The notes beneath the pieces are model-generated. The model was not told where the DNA came from. It was given only the letters and a program-made list of their open reading frames with translations, and made no database searches. The position numbers and the translations under genes are program-made. A stretch of 64,000 bases of DNA, from assembly GCF_015670405.1 (NCBI RefSeq), contig NZ_JADPBQ010000015.1, positions 1-64,000 on the forward strand. Reading direction: 5' to 3'. The stretch comes from Clostridium sp. 1001271B_151109_B4. Its GTDB lineage: Bacteria > Bacillota > Clostridia > Clostridiales > Clostridiaceae. Positions within the stretch are counted from its first letter, which is position 1. The number at the start of each line of letters is the position of its first letter. Below are positions 46,409 through 57,604 of this stretch, piece by piece.

Positions 46409-46993
46409 ATGTCAAATGTAAAGAATATAACTTCTAAAATCCTTAAGGATGCAGAAGCTGGAAAGGAAAATATCTTAGCAACTGCTGAAGAAGAAAAGAA
46501 TAAAATTCTTTCTAAAAAAGTAAGCAGTGCAAATGAAATTGCACAAGAAATTTTAGAAAAAGCTGAAGTTGAAGCAAAATCTAAAAAAGAAAGAGTAATT
46601 TCTAGTGCTAAATTAAAAGTTAGAAATAACAAATTAGCAGCTAAGCAAGAAATTATAGATGAAGTTTTCGAAAAAAGCGTAGATAAATTAACAGAATTAT
46701 CTAAAGAGGAATTCTTAAACTTTGTTAAAAATACAATTTCAACAATGAATTTAACTGGAAAGCAAACATTAATTTTAAATGAAACAGGATTAAAGTTTGT
46801 AGATGCAGATTTTGTTAAAGAATTAAATTCAAAAGTAAAAGCACAAATCACTTTAAGTGAAAAGGCTGGTAACTTTAAAGGTGGTTTCATCTTAGAAAAT
46901 GAAGGTATAGAAATAAATAGCACTTTTGAAGCTCTAGTAAGCTCATTAAGAGATGAGTTAGAGTTCGAAGTGGCGAAGGTGTTATTTAATTAA
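46409..46993 (+). CDS. ntpE: V-type ATPase subunit E
   Basis: 194-aa peripheral-stalk subunit. Long N-terminal helix (ITSKILKDAEAGKENILAT) that pairs with NtpF, then a globular C-terminal domain that contacts the catalytic B subunit. Typical size for bacterial E. Confidence 0.92.
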   Translation: MSNVKNITSKILKDAEAGKENILATAEEEKNKILSKKVSSANEIAQEILEKAEVEAKSKKERVISSAKLKVRNNKLAAKQEIIDEVFEKSVDKLTELSKEEFLNFVKNTISTMNLTGKQTLILNETGLKFVDADFVKELNSKVKAQITLSEKAGNFKGGFILENEGIEINSTFEALVSSLRDELEFEVAKVLFN

Positions 46994-47004
46994 GGAGGGG
47001 TAGT

Positions 47005-48006
47005 ATGGATGTAATGCAATTTACTCAAGCTCTTTCAAGAATTTGGGTATTGGAAACAAGACTCCTTGATAAATCTAAAGTAGAGAGAATGTTAGAAGCT
47101 AATTCTGCTGATGAAGTTTTAAAAATACTTGGTGAGACTGAGTATGCTAATATAATGGGTAATGTTAAAAGAGCTGCTGATTATGAAGAAATTTTAAGTA
47201 CAGAACTTAAAAGAGTTTATAAATTAGTTTACGAACTTTGCCCAGTAAAAGAAATAGTAGATCTAATGAGCATTAAATATAAATACCATAATATTAAGGT
47301 GTTATTAAAAGGAAAGTTCTTAGATAAAGATTTTTCAAATATGTTAATTGATTTAGGTAAGGAAGACTTAAATGAATTAAAAAGAAAAATAGATACAGAT
47401 AATTTTAGAGATTTAAAAGGAAATGTTGAAAAAGCAGTTTTAGAAGTTATTGCTGATTTTGAAGCAAATAAAGATCCTCAAAATATTGATATAATTGTAG
47501 ATAGATATATGTTTAAAGAGTTAGTTGAAATAAAGAAATCTTTAAATTATAAGTTTACAGATAAACTTGTAAATGCAATTATTGATGCTACAAATGTTAG
47601 AACTTTACTAAGAATTAAAAAGCAAGGTAAGGGAAGAGAATTTGCATCAGAAGTTTTGGTTAGTGGTGGATCTATAAGTAAAGATACATTAGTAGCAATC
47701 ATTAATGAAACACCAGAAAATATTATTTCTAAATTAAGCACTAGTACTTATTCAGATTTAATAAAAGAAGGTGTTGAAGGCTACATAGCTACTAATTCAG
47801 CAAATCTTTTAGAAAAATTAAGTGATAATTATATTATGGATTTAATGAAAAGCGGTAAGCTTGTAACATTTGGACCAGAAAGAATTTTATCATATATTTA
47901 TGCTAAAGAAACAGAAATAAAAATCATTAGAATTATAATGGTTGGTAAGCTTAATAATATTGCTGAGGAAGTAATAAGAGAAAGGCTGCGTGATATTTAT
48001 GTATAA
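47005..48006 (+). CDS. ntpC: V-type ATPase subunit C (d type)
   Basis: 333-aa subunit that links the rotor ring to the central stalk. All-helical; contains the family segments [19 protein letters not shown] and [21 protein letters not shown] lies before the start. Its end overlaps the ntpG start. Confidence 0.93.
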   Translation: MDVMQFTQALSRIWVLETRLLDKSKVERMLEANSADEVLKILGETEYANIMGNVKRAADYEEILSTELKRVYKLVYELCPVKEIVDLMSIKYKYHNIKVLLKGKFLDKDFSNMLIDLGKEDLNELKRKIDTDNFRDLKGNVEKAVLEVIADFEANKDPQNIDIIVDRYMFKELVEIKKSLNYKFTDKLVNAIIDATNVRTLLRIKKQGKGREFASEVLVSGGSISKDTLVAIINETPENIISKLSTSTYSDLIKEGVEGYIATNSANLLEKLSDNYIMDLMKSGKLVTFGPERILSYIYAKETEIKIIRIIMVGKLNNIAEEVIRERLRDIYV

Positions 48007-48310
48007 GAAAATCGGTGTAGTTGGAGATAAAGACTCAGTTTTAGCATTCAAAGCTATTGGGATAGATGTATTTCCAGTTGTAGAAGCTGATGAAGCTAGA
48101 ATTGCTGTTGATAGAATGGCTATGAATGGATACGCAGTTATTTTTATAACAGAGCAAGTTGCAGTAACAATTGAAGAAACAATTGAACGTTACAATAAGC
48201 AAATGCTTCCTGCTGTAATATTAATTCCAAGTAATCAAGGAACTTTAAATATAGGTTCAAAGAGAATCAGCGATAGCGTAGAAAAAGCTGTTGGTGTGAA
48301 TATTTTATAG
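47999..48310 (+). CDS. ntpG: V-type ATPase subunit F (NtpG)
   Basis: 103-aa central-stalk subunit with a Rossmann-like fold ([20 protein letters not shown]). The ATG at 47999 overlaps the last 8 nt of ntpC and is favoured over a GTG at 47990, since [10 protein letters not shown] is the typical N-terminus. Confidence 0.92.
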   Translation: MYKKIGVVGDKDSVLAFKAIGIDVFPVVEADEARIAVDRMAMNGYAVIFITEQVAVTIEETIERYNKQMLPAVILIPSNQGTLNIGSKRISDSVEKAVGVNIL

Positions 48311-48327
48311 GAAGGCAGGTTAGAAAT

Positions 48328-50103
48328 TTGAAGACCGGAAAGATAATCAAGGTTGCAGGTCCTTTAGTTGTTGCTGAAGGAATGGACGAAGCAAATATTT
48401 ATGATATGGTTAAGGTTGGAGAAAAGGGTCTTATCGGAGAAATCATTGAAATGAGAGGCGATAAGGCATCTATCCAAGTTTACGAGGAAACTACAGGAAT
48501 AGGGCCAGGGGACCCAGTTGTTACAACAGGAGAACCATTAAGTATTGAATTAGGACCAGGACTTATAGAGTCAATGTTCGATGGAATACAAAGACCACTA
48601 GATGCATTTGAAAAAGTAGCTCAATCACCATTCTTAACAAAAGGTGTATCAGTTACTTCATTAAATAGAGAAAGAGTTTGGACTTTTAATCCTATAGCTA
48701 AAGTTGGGGATAAGGTTGAAGCAGGTGATGTAATCGGAACAGTTCAAGAAACAGCTGTTGTATTACACAAAATAATGGTTCCATATGGAATAGAAGGAAC
48801 TATTAAAGAAATTAAAGCTGGAGACTTTACAGTTGTAGATACAGTTTGTATTGTTGAAACTGCTAAGGGAGATAGAGAAGTTCAACTTATGCAAAAATGG
48901 CCAGCAAGAAAAGGTAGACCATTTGCACAAAAATTAAAACCAGAAGCACCAATGACTACAGGACAAAGAGTTATAGATACATTCTTCCCAGTAGCTAAGG
49001 GTGGAGCTGCTGCAGTACCAGGTCCTTTCGGAGCAGGTAAAACAGTTGTACAACACCAAATAGCAAAATGGGGAGATGCTGAAATAGTTGTTTACGTTGG
49101 ATGCGGTGAGCGTGGTAACGAAATGACAGACGTTCTTAATGAATTCCCAGAATTAAAAGACCCTAAAACTGGTGAATCATTAATGAAGAGAACAGTACTT
49201 ATTGCAAATACTTCAAACATGCCAGTTGCTGCCAGAGAAGCTTGTATATATACAGGTATAACAATAGCTGAATACTATAGAGACATGGGATATTCAGTAT
49301 CAATCATGGCAGACTCTACTTCAAGATGGGCAGAAGCATTAAGAGAAATGTCTGGTAGACTTGAAGAAATGCCAGGGGATGAAGGTTACCCAGCATACTT
49401 AGGATCAAGACTTGCTGACTACTATGAAAGAGCTGGTAAAGTTGTATGCTTAGGTAAAGATGGAAGAGAAGGAGCAGTTACTGCAATCGGTGCGGTATCA
49501 CCTCCAGGGGGAGACCTTTCAGAACCAGTTACTCAATCAACTTTAAGAATAGTTAAAGTTTTCTGGGGATTAGATGCTCAACTTGCATATAAGAGACACT
49601 TCCCAGCAATAAACTGGATTAACTCATATTCATTATATGCTGATACTGTAGATGGATACTTAAATAAGACAGTTGCTGAAGATTGGTCTACATTAAGACA
49701 AGAAGCAATGACTTTATTACAAGAAGAATCAGCTTTACAAGAAATCGTAAGCTTAGTTGGTATAGATGCATTATCAGAAAAAGATAGATTAAAATTAGAA
49801 GTTTCTAAGTCTATAAGAGAAGACTATTTACAACAAAATGGTTTCCACGAAATAGATACTTATACTTCATTAGATAAACAATACAAAATGTTAAAGCTTG
49901 TATTATTATTCAGAAAAGAAGCTGATAGAGCTTTAGATGCAGGAGTTTACTTAGATAAGATATTAGGCTTAGAAGTAAGAGATAAGATTGCAAGAAGTAA
50001 ATATATCCACGAAGACGATTTAGCTAAGATGGATGATATTGCTGCTGAATTAAGAGCTGACATTGATACTTTAATCAACGAAGGAGGGGTTCTTAATGCT
50101 TAA
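48328..50103 (+). CDS. ntpA: V-type ATPase catalytic subunit A
   Basis: 591-aa ATP-hydrolysing subunit. Walker A GPFGAGKT at residues 232-239, Walker B region [16 protein letters not shown], and the long A-subunit insertion after residue 110. Start codon TTG with AGGCAGGT upstream. Overlaps ntpB by 8 nt. Confidence 0.97.
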   Translation: MKTGKIIKVAGPLVVAEGMDEANIYDMVKVGEKGLIGEIIEMRGDKASIQVYEETTGIGPGDPVVTTGEPLSIELGPGLIESMFDGIQRPLDAFEKVAQSPFLTKGVSVTSLNRERVWTFNPIAKVGDKVEAGDVIGTVQETAVVLHKIMVPYGIEGTIKEIKAGDFTVVDTVCIVETAKGDREVQLMQKWPARKGRPFAQKLKPEAPMTTGQRVIDTFFPVAKGGAAAVPGPFGAGKTVVQHQIAKWGDAEIVVYVGCGERGNEMTDVLNEFPELKDPKTGESLMKRTVLIANTSNMPVAAREACIYTGITIAEYYRDMGYSVSIMADSTSRWAEALREMSGRLEEMPGDEGYPAYLGSRLADYYERAGKVVCLGKDGREGAVTAIGAVSPPGGDLSEPVTQSTLRIVKVFWGLDAQLAYKRHFPAINWINSYSLYADTVDGYLNKTVAEDWSTLRQEAMTLLQEESALQEIVSLVGIDALSEKDRLKLEVSKSIREDYLQQNGFHEIDTYTSLDKQYKMLKLVLLFRKEADRALDAGVYLDKILGLEVRDKIARSKYIHEDDLAKMDDIAAELRADIDTLINEGGVLNA

Positions 50104-51478
50104 GGAATACAGAACAGTTACAGAAGTTGTTGGTCCTTTAATGGTTGTTGAAGGAGTTAGTGGTGTTAAGTATGATGAACTAGTTGAAGTTGAAATACAA
50201 ACTGGTGAATTAAGAAGAGGTAAGGTTCTAGAAGTTAATGGAACAAAAGCAATGGTCCAATTATTTGAAGGTTCTTCAGGTATTAACTTAAAAGGAACTA
50301 AGGCTAAATTTTTAGGAAAGCCACTTCAATTAGGTGTATCAGAAGATATGCTAGGAAGAGTATTTGATGGAATGGGTCACCCAATTGACAACGGACCAAA
50401 GATAATACCAGAAAAGCAATTAGATATTAACGGGGAAGCAATTAACCCAGTATCAAGAAACTTCCCATCAGAGTTCATTCAAACAGGAATATCTGCAATT
50501 GATGGATTAAATACGCTTGTTAGAGGACAAAAGCTACCAGTTTTCTCAGCTTCAGGTCTTCCACATGCACAATTAGCAGCACAAATTGCAAGACAAGCGA
50601 CTGTTTTAAATTCAGATGCTAACTTTGCTGTTGTATTTGCAGCTATAGGTATTACTTTCGAAGAGTCTCAATTCTTCGTTGATGAATTTAAGAAGACTGG
50701 TGCTATAGATAATGCTGTATTATTTATGAACCTTGCTTCTGACCCAGCTATCGAAAGAATAGCTACACCAAGAATGGCATTAACTGCTGCTGAATTTTTA
50801 GCATACGAAAAAGATATGCACGTTCTTGTTATTATGACAGATATCACTAACTATGCTGAAGCTTTAAGAGAAGTTTCTGCTGCTAGAAAGGAAGTTCCAG
50901 GTAGAAGAGGTTACCCAGGTTACCTATATACTGACCTTTCTACATTATATGAAAGAGCAGGTAGAATTAATGGAAGAGGTGGATCAATCACTCAAATTCC
51001 AATATTAACAATGCCTGAAGAGGATAAAACTCACCCAATTCCAGACTTAACTGGATATATCACAGAAGGACAAATAATTCTTTCAAGAGATTTATATAAG
51101 AAGGGAATTATGCCTCCAATAGATGTATTACCATCACTTTCAAGACTTAAAGATAAGGGTATCGGTAAAGGAAAGACTAGAGAAGACCATGCTGATACAA
51201 TGAATCAATTATTCTCGGCTTATGCTCAAGGTAAGCAAGCTAAAGAATTATCAGCAATCTTAGGTGAATCTGCATTATCAGATACTGATAAGAAATTTGC
51301 TAAATTTGCTGAAGCTTTTGAAGAACAATATGTTTCTCAAGGATTTGAAGCTAACAGATCAATAGAAGAAACTTTAAATTTAGGTTGGAAATTACTTAAG
51401 ATTCTTCCTAAGACAGAACTTAAGAGAATCAGAGATGAATATCTTGAAAAGTATATGCCAAAGGGAGATGAAGAGTAG
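50096..51478 (+). CDS. ntpB: V-type ATPase subunit B
   Basis: 460-aa non-catalytic nucleotide-site subunit. It has the B-subunit hallmarks [20 protein letters not shown] in place of a P-loop and [14 protein letters not shown]. The ribosome binding site GGAGGGG lies within the end of ntpA, so the two are translated together in matched amounts. Confidence 0.97.
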   Translation: MLKEYRTVTEVVGPLMVVEGVSGVKYDELVEVEIQTGELRRGKVLEVNGTKAMVQLFEGSSGINLKGTKAKFLGKPLQLGVSEDMLGRVFDGMGHPIDNGPKIIPEKQLDINGEAINPVSRNFPSEFIQTGISAIDGLNTLVRGQKLPVFSASGLPHAQLAAQIARQATVLNSDANFAVVFAAIGITFEESQFFVDEFKKTGAIDNAVLFMNLASDPAIERIATPRMALTAAEFLAYEKDMHVLVIMTDITNYAEALREVSAARKEVPGRRGYPGYLYTDLSTLYERAGRINGRGGSITQIPILTMPEEDKTHPIPDLTGYITEGQIILSRDLYKKGIMPPIDVLPSLSRLKDKGIGKGKTREDHADTMNQLFSAYAQGKQAKELSAILGESALSDTDKKFAKFAEAFEEQYVSQGFEANRSIEETLNLGWKLLKILPKTELKRIRDEYLEKYMPKGDEE

Positions 51479-51481
51479 AAT

Positions 51482-52123
51482 ATGGCAAAGTTAAATGTCA
51501 ATCCTACTAGAATGGAGCTATCTAAGCTGAAGAAGAGATTATCTACTGCAGCGAGAGGACATAAGCTTCTTAAAGATAAACAAGATGAATTAATGAGGCA
51601 ATTCATTAATCTTGTTAAATATAATAATGAATTAAGAAAGTCAGTAGAAGCTGAATTAGAGGGTTCATTTAAAGATTTCGTTATGGCAAGTGCTGTAATG
51701 AGTTCAGAATTTTTAGAAGAAGCAGTTGCTTATCCAAAAGATAGTGTATCTGTTGAAGTAGGAACAAAAAACATAATGAGTGTTAATGTTCCACAAATGA
51801 AATTCCACAGACAATTACAAGATAGTGAAGGAAGCATTTATCCATATGGTTTTGCCAATACATCTTCTGAATTAGATGATGCTATAGGAAAGCTTGAATC
51901 TATACTTCCTAAGCTACTTGAATTAGCTGAAGTTGAAAAATCAACTCAGTTAATGGCTGATGAAATTGAAAAGACAAGAAGAAGAGTTAATGCACTTGAA
52001 TATATGACTATACCTCAATTAGAAGAGACTATTAAGTTTATAAGAATGAAGCTTGATGAAAATGAAAGAGGAGCTTTAACTAGATTAATGAAGGTTAAAG
52101 ATATGATTAATTCAAGAGCATAA
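51482..52123 (+). CDS. ntpD: V-type ATPase subunit D
   Basis: 213-aa central-shaft subunit formed of two long helices. The N-terminus [19 protein letters not shown] and C-terminal [19 protein letters not shown] are diagnostic. Last gene of the ntp operon, starting 3 nt after ntpB and followed by a terminator. Confidence 0.96.
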   Translation: MAKLNVNPTRMELSKLKKRLSTAARGHKLLKDKQDELMRQFINLVKYNNELRKSVEAELEGSFKDFVMASAVMSSEFLEEAVAYPKDSVSVEVGTKNIMSVNVPQMKFHRQLQDSEGSIYPYGFANTSSELDDAIGKLESILPKLLELAEVEKSTQLMADEIEKTRRRVNALEYMTIPQLEETIKFIRMKLDENERGALTRLMKVKDMINSRA

Positions 52124-52142
52124 TGATTTAACATTATCACAA

Positions 52143-52180
52143 AAAAGGAGCTGTTTTAAAATAACAGCTCCTTGCTTTTT
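52143..52180 (+). terminator. Terminator of ntp operon
   Basis: Stem AAGGAGCTGTT / AACAGCTCCTT then GCTTTTT. Confidence 0.92.
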
Positions 52181-52326
52181 ACATTAAACTATTCTATAGG
52201 GGTAAAATTAAATTTTTTCATTTTATTAAGATTATATTATGTATTTGATAATAGAAAGAAATAATAGTATAATGCTAATAGAATACATAATTGTACATAT
52301 TATGTGGAAATTTAAGGAGAAATTCA

Positions 52327-53274
52327 ATGAAGTATTTAATAGCGACAGTTTTGTCTTTTTCAATAGTATTTATTTTGACACCAATATTAATGAAATTGGC
52401 AATTAAATATAATTTTACAGATAAACCAACTAAGAGAAAAAAACATAGAGGACCAATTCCACTTTGTGGTGGTATTTCAATGTTCATCGGCTTCTTTATA
52501 CCTTATTTTATAGTCTTTTATGATCATCCATTTAAAGAGAAGTATGGTATTTTTATAGGGGCACTATTGATATTAATAATAGGAGTAGTAGATGATTATT
52601 ATAAGAGTATTGGTAAAGAGTTCGCTATTGCGCCAAGGTTAATTGTGCAAGTATTAGCAGCAATAATTGTTTATAAGTCAGGAGTAGCTTTTCATGGCTT
52701 TACTAATCCTTTTACTAATACATATGTTGTATTACCGGGTATTATTCAATTTATATTAACTATAACTTGGATTTTTGGTGTTACTACAGTAATTAACTGG
52801 TCTGATGGTATGGATGGCTTAGCAGGAGGATTATCCTTTATATCAGCGATGACTTTTGCAGCATCTGCAGTAATATTAGCACAACCACCATCATTATTAT
52901 TTTCATTAATGACTGCAGGAGTTGTATTAGCATTTTTGTTTTATAATAAGTATCCAGCAAAAATATTCATGGGAGATTCAGGGGCTAATTTTTTAGGGTT
53001 TATATTAAGTATAATAGCTTTAGATGGTGCATTTAAAGCAGCAACAATATTAAGTTTATTAATTCCTATTTTGGCATTAGCTGTACCGATTTTTGATAAT
53101 ATATTTGTAATTTTTAAGAGATTTTCGGAAGGAAAGCCTGTATATCAGGCAGATAGAAGTCAATTACATTATAGATTAGAGGCCAAAGGATTAAATACAA
53201 AACAAGTAGTTACTTTTATAAGTGGAATAAGTTTAGCATTTAGTGTTATTTCAATTTTAATGCTATTAATATAA
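52327..53274 (+). CDS. Undecaprenyl-phosphate GlcNAc-1-P transferase (TagO/WecA type)
   Basis: 315-aa membrane enzyme that starts teichoic acid or polysaccharide synthesis by moving GlcNAc-1-phosphate to undecaprenyl phosphate. About ten membrane helices. Catalytic motifs: VVDDYY, NWSDGMDGLAGG, FMGDSGANFLG and RSQLHYRL. Start at 52327 (AAGGAGAA upstream). Single gene; MraY is the alternative, but the motif spelling is closer to TagO. Confidence 0.88.
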   Translation: MKYLIATVLSFSIVFILTPILMKLAIKYNFTDKPTKRKKHRGPIPLCGGISMFIGFFIPYFIVFYDHPFKEKYGIFIGALLILIIGVVDDYYKSIGKEFAIAPRLIVQVLAAIIVYKSGVAFHGFTNPFTNTYVVLPGIIQFILTITWIFGVTTVINWSDGMDGLAGGLSFISAMTFAASAVILAQPPSLLFSLMTAGVVLAFLFYNKYPAKIFMGDSGANFLGFILSIIALDGAFKAATILSLLIPILALAVPIFDNIFVIFKRFSEGKPVYQADRSQLHYRLEAKGLNTKQVVTFISGISLAFSVISILMLLI

Positions 53275-53301
53275 TGGAATTTAATAGTAAAAAAATAAGT
53301 A

Positions 53302-53330
53302 TTTACAAAATGAGAAAAATTTTATATAAT
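53302..53330 (+). promoter_or_regulatory. Promoter of riboswitch-metF-luxS
   Basis: -35 TTTACA (53302-53307), 17 bp, -10 TATAAT (53325-53330). Start expected near 53337, at the 5' edge of the riboswitch. Confidence 0.8.
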
Positions 53331-53339
53331 TTAATTAAA

Positions 53340-53587
53340 CTTATCAAGAGTGGTGGAGGGACTGGCCCGTTGAAACCCAGCAACCTATTAACAGTTACTA
53401 GTTAAAATTAGTAGTTACATTGAAAGAAATTATTTAAAATTTCTTTAGTAAACTATTAACTAAAAACTATTAATTATTAACTATATTAATGTGGTGCTAA
53501 ATCCAACAGCAACAGCTGAGAGATAAGGATATTTTATTGGGAAACATGTTTATAATACCTAAAGGAAATATCCTTTAGGTTTTTTTA
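53340..53587 (+). promoter_or_regulatory. SAM-I riboswitch (S box) with terminator
   Basis: Aptamer 53340-53528 with P1 CTTATC / GATAAG, the conserved core GAGGGACTGGCCC, GAAACCCAGCAACC, and GGTGCTAAATCC. The P3 region (about 53386-53490) is unusually long, about 100 nt, with an inner hairpin AAAGAAATT / AATTTCTTT. The terminator is ACCTAAAGGA / TCCTTTAGGT plus T6 (53557-53587). AAGGATATTT (53525-53534), overlapping P1, can pair with AAATATCCTT (53566-53575) as antiterminator. SAM binding would stop transcription before metF. Confidence 0.95.
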
Positions 53588-53676
53588 TTTTATTAAAAAA
53601 ATAATAATAAAGAAGTTTATTGTGTGTATATTAATTAAGACAAGGACTTTTTATAAATTTTAAGGGGGCTATTTAA

Positions 53677-54564
53677 ATGAAAATTGATGAAATATTTAAA
53701 AAGAAGGATTTGGTGTTTTCTTTTGAAATTTTTCCACCCAAAACAACATCTTCAGTAGAGACTATTTATAAAACCTTAGAAGAATTAAAGGATTTAAAAC
53801 CAGATTTTATTAGTGTAACATATGGGGCAGGAGGAAGCTTAGTAAATAATAAAACAATCGAGCTATCCTCTTTAGTAAAAGAAAAATATGGAGTTGAGGC
53901 AGTAGCACATTTAACTTGTATAAATTCTACTAAGGGTGAAATAGACTATATTTTAAATGATTTAAAAGGGCATGGAATAGAAAATATTTTAGCTTTAAGG
54001 GGAGATATTCCTAATGGTGGAATTTTAAAGGGAGATTTTAAATATGCATATGAACTTATTTCACATATAAAGAAAAGAGGAGATTTTAATATAGCAGCAG
54101 CATGCTATCCTGAGGGACATGTTAAGGGTAAGAATCTAAAAGAAGATTTAGTACATTTAAAGTTAAAAGAGGAAAGTGGGGCAACTCATTTTATATCACA
54201 GTTATTTTTTGATAATAACTATTTTTATAATTTTCTAGAAGAAAAGGATAAATTAAATATAAAGTCTTCTATTGAGGCAGGAATTATGCCTGTAACTAAT
54301 AAGGCACAAATAGAAAGATTAACTTCATTATGTGGTGTTAATTTACCAGAAAAGTTTATAAAGATAGTTAATAAGTATGAGTATGATAGAGAAGCATTAA
54401 GAGATGCTGGGATCGCATATGCTGTTGAACAAATAGTTGACTTAGTTTCAAGTGGTGTGGATGGAATTCATTTATATACAATGAATAATCCATATGTAGC
54501 TAGAAAAATAACAGAAAGTATAAGTTCGATAATTAATTCTATAAATAAAGAAAGGGTAGTTTAG
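53677..54564 (+). CDS. metF: 5,10-methylenetetrahydrofolate reductase
   Basis: 295-aa flavoenzyme that makes 5-methyl-THF for methionine synthesis. Family motifs: FSFEIFPPKT at the start with the catalytic Glu, VTYGAGGS, LALRGDIP and THFISQLFFDN. TIM-barrel length. Controlled by the SAM riboswitch, so it is expressed when SAM is low. luxS follows after 11 nt. Confidence 0.96.
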   Translation: MKIDEIFKKKDLVFSFEIFPPKTTSSVETIYKTLEELKDLKPDFISVTYGAGGSLVNNKTIELSSLVKEKYGVEAVAHLTCINSTKGEIDYILNDLKGHGIENILALRGDIPNGGILKGDFKYAYELISHIKKRGDFNIAAACYPEGHVKGKNLKEDLVHLKLKEESGATHFISQLFFDNNYFYNFLEEKDKLNIKSSIEAGIMPVTNKAQIERLTSLCGVNLPEKFIKIVNKYEYDREALRDAGIAYAVEQIVDLVSSGVDGIHLYTMNNPYVARKITESISSIINSINKERVV

Positions 54565-54575
54565 GAGGTTTTAGA

Positions 54576-55031
54576 ATGGAGAAAGTAGAAAGTTTTGAAT
54601 TAGATCATAGAAAGGTTAAAGCACCTTATATTAGAAAATGTTGTACACTAAATGGACCACAAGGTGATTTTGTAACAAAGTTTGATATTAGATTTTTACA
54701 ACCTAATAAGGAAGCATTTGGTACTGCAGCTATGCATGGATTAGAACATTTGTTAGCACATGAGTTAAGAAATAATTTAAATGGAATAATAGATTTATCT
54801 CCGATGGGATGTAGAACAGGGTTTTATTTAAGTATATTTGGTGATAGGAATGCAAGTGAAGTTAAAGTAGCACTTGAAAAAGCATTGAAAAGTATTTTAA
54901 ATGCAAATGAAATTCCAGCAGCAAATGAAATTCAATGTGGCAACTATAGAGATTTATCATTGTTTGGTGCAAAGGAGTATGCTAAAGAAGTATTAAATAA
55001 AGGCTTTTCTTTAAATATATATGGTGAGTAA
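54576..55031 (+). CDS. luxS: S-ribosylhomocysteine lyase LuxS
   Basis: 151-aa iron/zinc enzyme of the activated methyl cycle that splits S-ribosylhomocysteine into homocysteine and the AI-2 precursor DPD. Metal ligands His54 and His58 in HGLEH and Cys121 in QCGNYRDLS; catalytic Cys79 in MGCRTGFYL. AGGAGG precedes the start. Placing it in the same riboswitch-controlled operon as metF fits homocysteine recycling rather than signalling alone. Confidence 0.97.
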   Translation: MEKVESFELDHRKVKAPYIRKCCTLNGPQGDFVTKFDIRFLQPNKEAFGTAAMHGLEHLLAHELRNNLNGIIDLSPMGCRTGFYLSIFGDRNASEVKVALEKALKSILNANEIPAANEIQCGNYRDLSLFGAKEYAKEVLNKGFSLNIYGE

Positions 55032-55167
55032 AGAAATTAAAATAGTTAGTTTTAAAAAATAATTATAATAATTTATCAAGTAAAACAATTAATTTAAGAG
55101 TAAGAATAGATTCACTTATTTTTATAAAATATTAAGTATAGTAATAAATTTTTTAAATATTATGAAC

Positions 55168-55197
55168 AAAAGGCCAGTTTTTACTGGCTTTTTTTAT
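55168..55197 (+). terminator. Terminator of metF-luxS
   Basis: Stem GCCAGT / ACTGGC with TTTTTTT tail. The rest of the gap 55032-55340 holds no gene I can support. Confidence 0.85.
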
Positions 55198-55340
55198 TGT
55201 TATTTTTAGCTTGAGTTTGAATGAGAAAAAATTTTTCTACTTATTAAATATCTATATTTTTTTAGCGTAATATGGTTATTATTTTATATAATTCATATAT
55301 GGTGCTATAAGTTGGATAAAGTAATAATTTATAGATAATG

Positions 55341-55387
55341 TGGAAAAACGTCTAATATTGTATTATAATAATATTATATGCGTTTTT
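55341..55387 (+). promoter_or_regulatory. Promoter of agrA-agrC with inverted repeat
   Basis: -35 TGGAAA (55341-55346), 17 bp, -10 TATAAT (55364-55369). Flanked by AAAAACG (55344-55350) and CGTTTTT (55381-55387), with inner AATATT repeats: a symmetric region that could be a regulator site or hairpin. Confidence 0.5.
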
Positions 55388-55400
55388 GGGAGGGGCGAAC

Positions 55401-56120
55401 ATGAATATATTATTAGTTGAAGATGAAAGAATTCAGCGTGTGGCACTTGCGTCTATTATTAAGTCAAATTTCATCGATGTTCGAATATATGAAGCTGCAT
55501 CACAAGCTGAAGCAATAAAGATAGTGAATGAAAAAGATATACATCTATTTTTCATTGATATTCAATTAAAAGATTCTTCGGGATTAGAATTAGCAAAAAA
55601 AATAAGGCAGTACGAACAGCATGCTTTGACTGGAATAGTATTTGTAACAGGAGAGCTTATACATATTATAGAAGCATTTAAGAGTATTCATTGTTATGAT
55701 TTTATTGTAAAGCCTTATAAGGAAAAGGATATCATCAAAATTATTGATGTATTTTTAAATTCATCACCTTTAAAGAGTATTAAAGAAGGAGCTTATACAT
55801 TTATTGATATAGATTCCAATATATCAGTTAAATTATATCATAATGATATTATTTATATTGAGTATAGTGATAAGACTTGTGATATACATACTATTTCAGG
55901 CGTATATAGGGTCAAAAGAACTTCTTTAGCTAAGGTACTAAAAAATATAAATGATGATAATATTATTCAAACTCATAGATCTTTTGCAGTTAATCTTAAG
56001 TATGTAAAAGAAATAGAGAAGACCTATGAAAAGGTGTGGAACATTAAGTTAAGGTCATGTGAGGATATTGCTTTGTTAAGTTACACATATAGACAAGCAT
56101 TCTTAAGGGGGATTGAATAA
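55401..56120 (+). CDS. agrA: LytTR response regulator (AgrA-like)
   Basis: 239-aa DNA-binding response regulator. Receiver domain with phospho-acceptor Asp53 (FFIDIQL), acidic pair ED near residue 7 and Lys104 (VKPYK). The C-terminal LytTR domain (about 130-235) includes THRSFAVNLKYVKEIE. Start at 55401 after GGAGGGG; a TTG at 55386 overlaps that site. One-base overlap with the kinase gene. Expected output of the agr signal; the only response regulator in the locus. Confidence 0.93.
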   Translation: MNILLVEDERIQRVALASIIKSNFIDVRIYEAASQAEAIKIVNEKDIHLFFIDIQLKDSSGLELAKKIRQYEQHALTGIVFVTGELIHIIEAFKSIHCYDFIVKPYKEKDIIKIIDVFLNSSPLKSIKEGAYTFIDIDSNISVKLYHNDIIYIEYSDKTCDIHTISGVYRVKRTSLAKVLKNINDDNIIQTHRSFAVNLKYVKEIEKTYEKVWNIKLRSCEDIALLSYTYRQAFLRGIE

Positions 56121-57388
56121 TGGAAATAATGGCTTTAGCAATTTCGTTTATTGAGATGACTGCTATATTTTTAATATATAACGTTTTAATAAATGAAGAT
56201 ATTAAAAAAAATATATGTAAAAAAATATTGTTTTCTGTAGTGATTTCTTTGATATATTTTGTATTTACTAATATATATGATGCAGATTCTTTAATAGTTC
56301 TTATAGGAATATTATTTTTAAATTCTATGATAATAGGTAAACAAGAAAATAAAGATACAATAGTAACTTACATTGAGTTTATTGTCAGTTCAATAATATT
56401 ATTAGGAGTTGAATTAGTAGTTAGTTTAATTGTATATATAAGTATGGGAAGTGATGATTTAAGTCCGTTTATGTATTTTATTATATTAGTATTTGCAATG
56501 TCTATAGTAGTATACATACTTAGCACTAGTAAAGCTATTAAACAAATACAATTCTCTAAATTCTTTTCAAAGTATAAAAGTATAAATATTATAATTTTGA
56601 ACTTATTTGTATTTTTCCTATTTATAAAAGTTTTAATGAGCAATAAAATAATGAATACGAAAATTATAATACCAATTACAATTTTAGGGTTAATACTTAT
56701 AGGGGTAAATTGTTATTTTTATATATACCTATATAAAATGTTAAGTGAAAAGAAAAAAAAGGAAATTAAGAAGTCATTTAATCCACTTATTAATGACTTA
56801 ATAAATAAGTTAAAAGCAAATGAACATGAATATAAAAATCATTTAAATACTATTTGGAGTATAGCACAAGTTACTCATCCTGAAGAAATTAAGGATAAGT
56901 TGAAAGAATATATAGGAAATATTGTTGATGATACAGAAGAGTTTTCTATGTTATTAAATATTGAAAATACCATAATCAAAGCTGTTTTGTATAATAAAGC
57001 TCAAAGAGCTGAAAAATTAGGGGTAAAATATACTTACAATGTTTTGAGCGATTTTAAGGATATACAATTAGATAATTCTGAATTAACTGTAATATTGAGT
57101 AATTTGCTAAATAATGCTATTGAGGCAACTTCATTTGTTGATAAAAAGAACGTTGAAATAAATATATTTGAAGATGAGAAATATTATAAAATAGAAGTGA
57201 AAAATTATACTAAAAATTTAAGGTCAGAAGATTTAACTCAGATTTTTAAAGTAGGTTATACGACAAAAGGAGAAGGTAGAGGATATGGATTGGCTAATGT
57301 AAAAGCTATTGTAGATAAGTATAAAGGTAAAATACAAGTTGCATTAGAAGAAAATATTGTTAATATCACTATTTTATTTTTAAAGTGA
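56120..57388 (+). CDS. agrC: AgrC-like sensor kinase 1
   Basis: 422-aa membrane histidine kinase. About six N-terminal membrane helices (residues 1-215) form the peptide sensor. The dimerisation segment has the phospho-acceptor in NEHEYKNHLN, and the GHKL ATPase domain shows the N box LSNLLNNAIEA and G box GRGYGLANVKAIV. Overlaps agrA by one base. Paralogous to the kinase at 59075; both share the EHEYKNHLN motif. Confidence 0.93.
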   Translation: MEIMALAISFIEMTAIFLIYNVLINEDIKKNICKKILFSVVISLIYFVFTNIYDADSLIVLIGILFLNSMIIGKQENKDTIVTYIEFIVSSIILLGVELVVSLIVYISMGSDDLSPFMYFIILVFAMSIVVYILSTSKAIKQIQFSKFFSKYKSINIIILNLFVFFLFIKVLMSNKIMNTKIIIPITILGLILIGVNCYFYIYLYKMLSEKKKKEIKKSFNPLINDLINKLKANEHEYKNHLNTIWSIAQVTHPEEIKDKLKEYIGNIVDDTEEFSMLLNIENTIIKAVLYNKAQRAEKLGVKYTYNVLSDFKDIQLDNSELTVILSNLLNNAIEATSFVDKKNVEINIFEDEKYYKIEVKNYTKNLRSEDLTQIFKVGYTTKGEGRGYGLANVKAIVDKYKGKIQVALEENIVNITILFLK

Positions 57389-57604
57389 TAAATGAATTTT
57401 ATATTAAAATGTTTCGTGGTAATAAGTGTTTATATAGTAAAATTTATGATTAAATATATGTGATAAAAAATACAACTAGTTCTATTATTCAATTTAGCTA
57501 TATTATATGCTAATCATTTAAGGAAGAAACCTATTTGCATATTTAATATCCTAAAGTTAATATTTTTTAATAATTCTAAAATCCAATTCTATTAAGATAC
57601 TATT

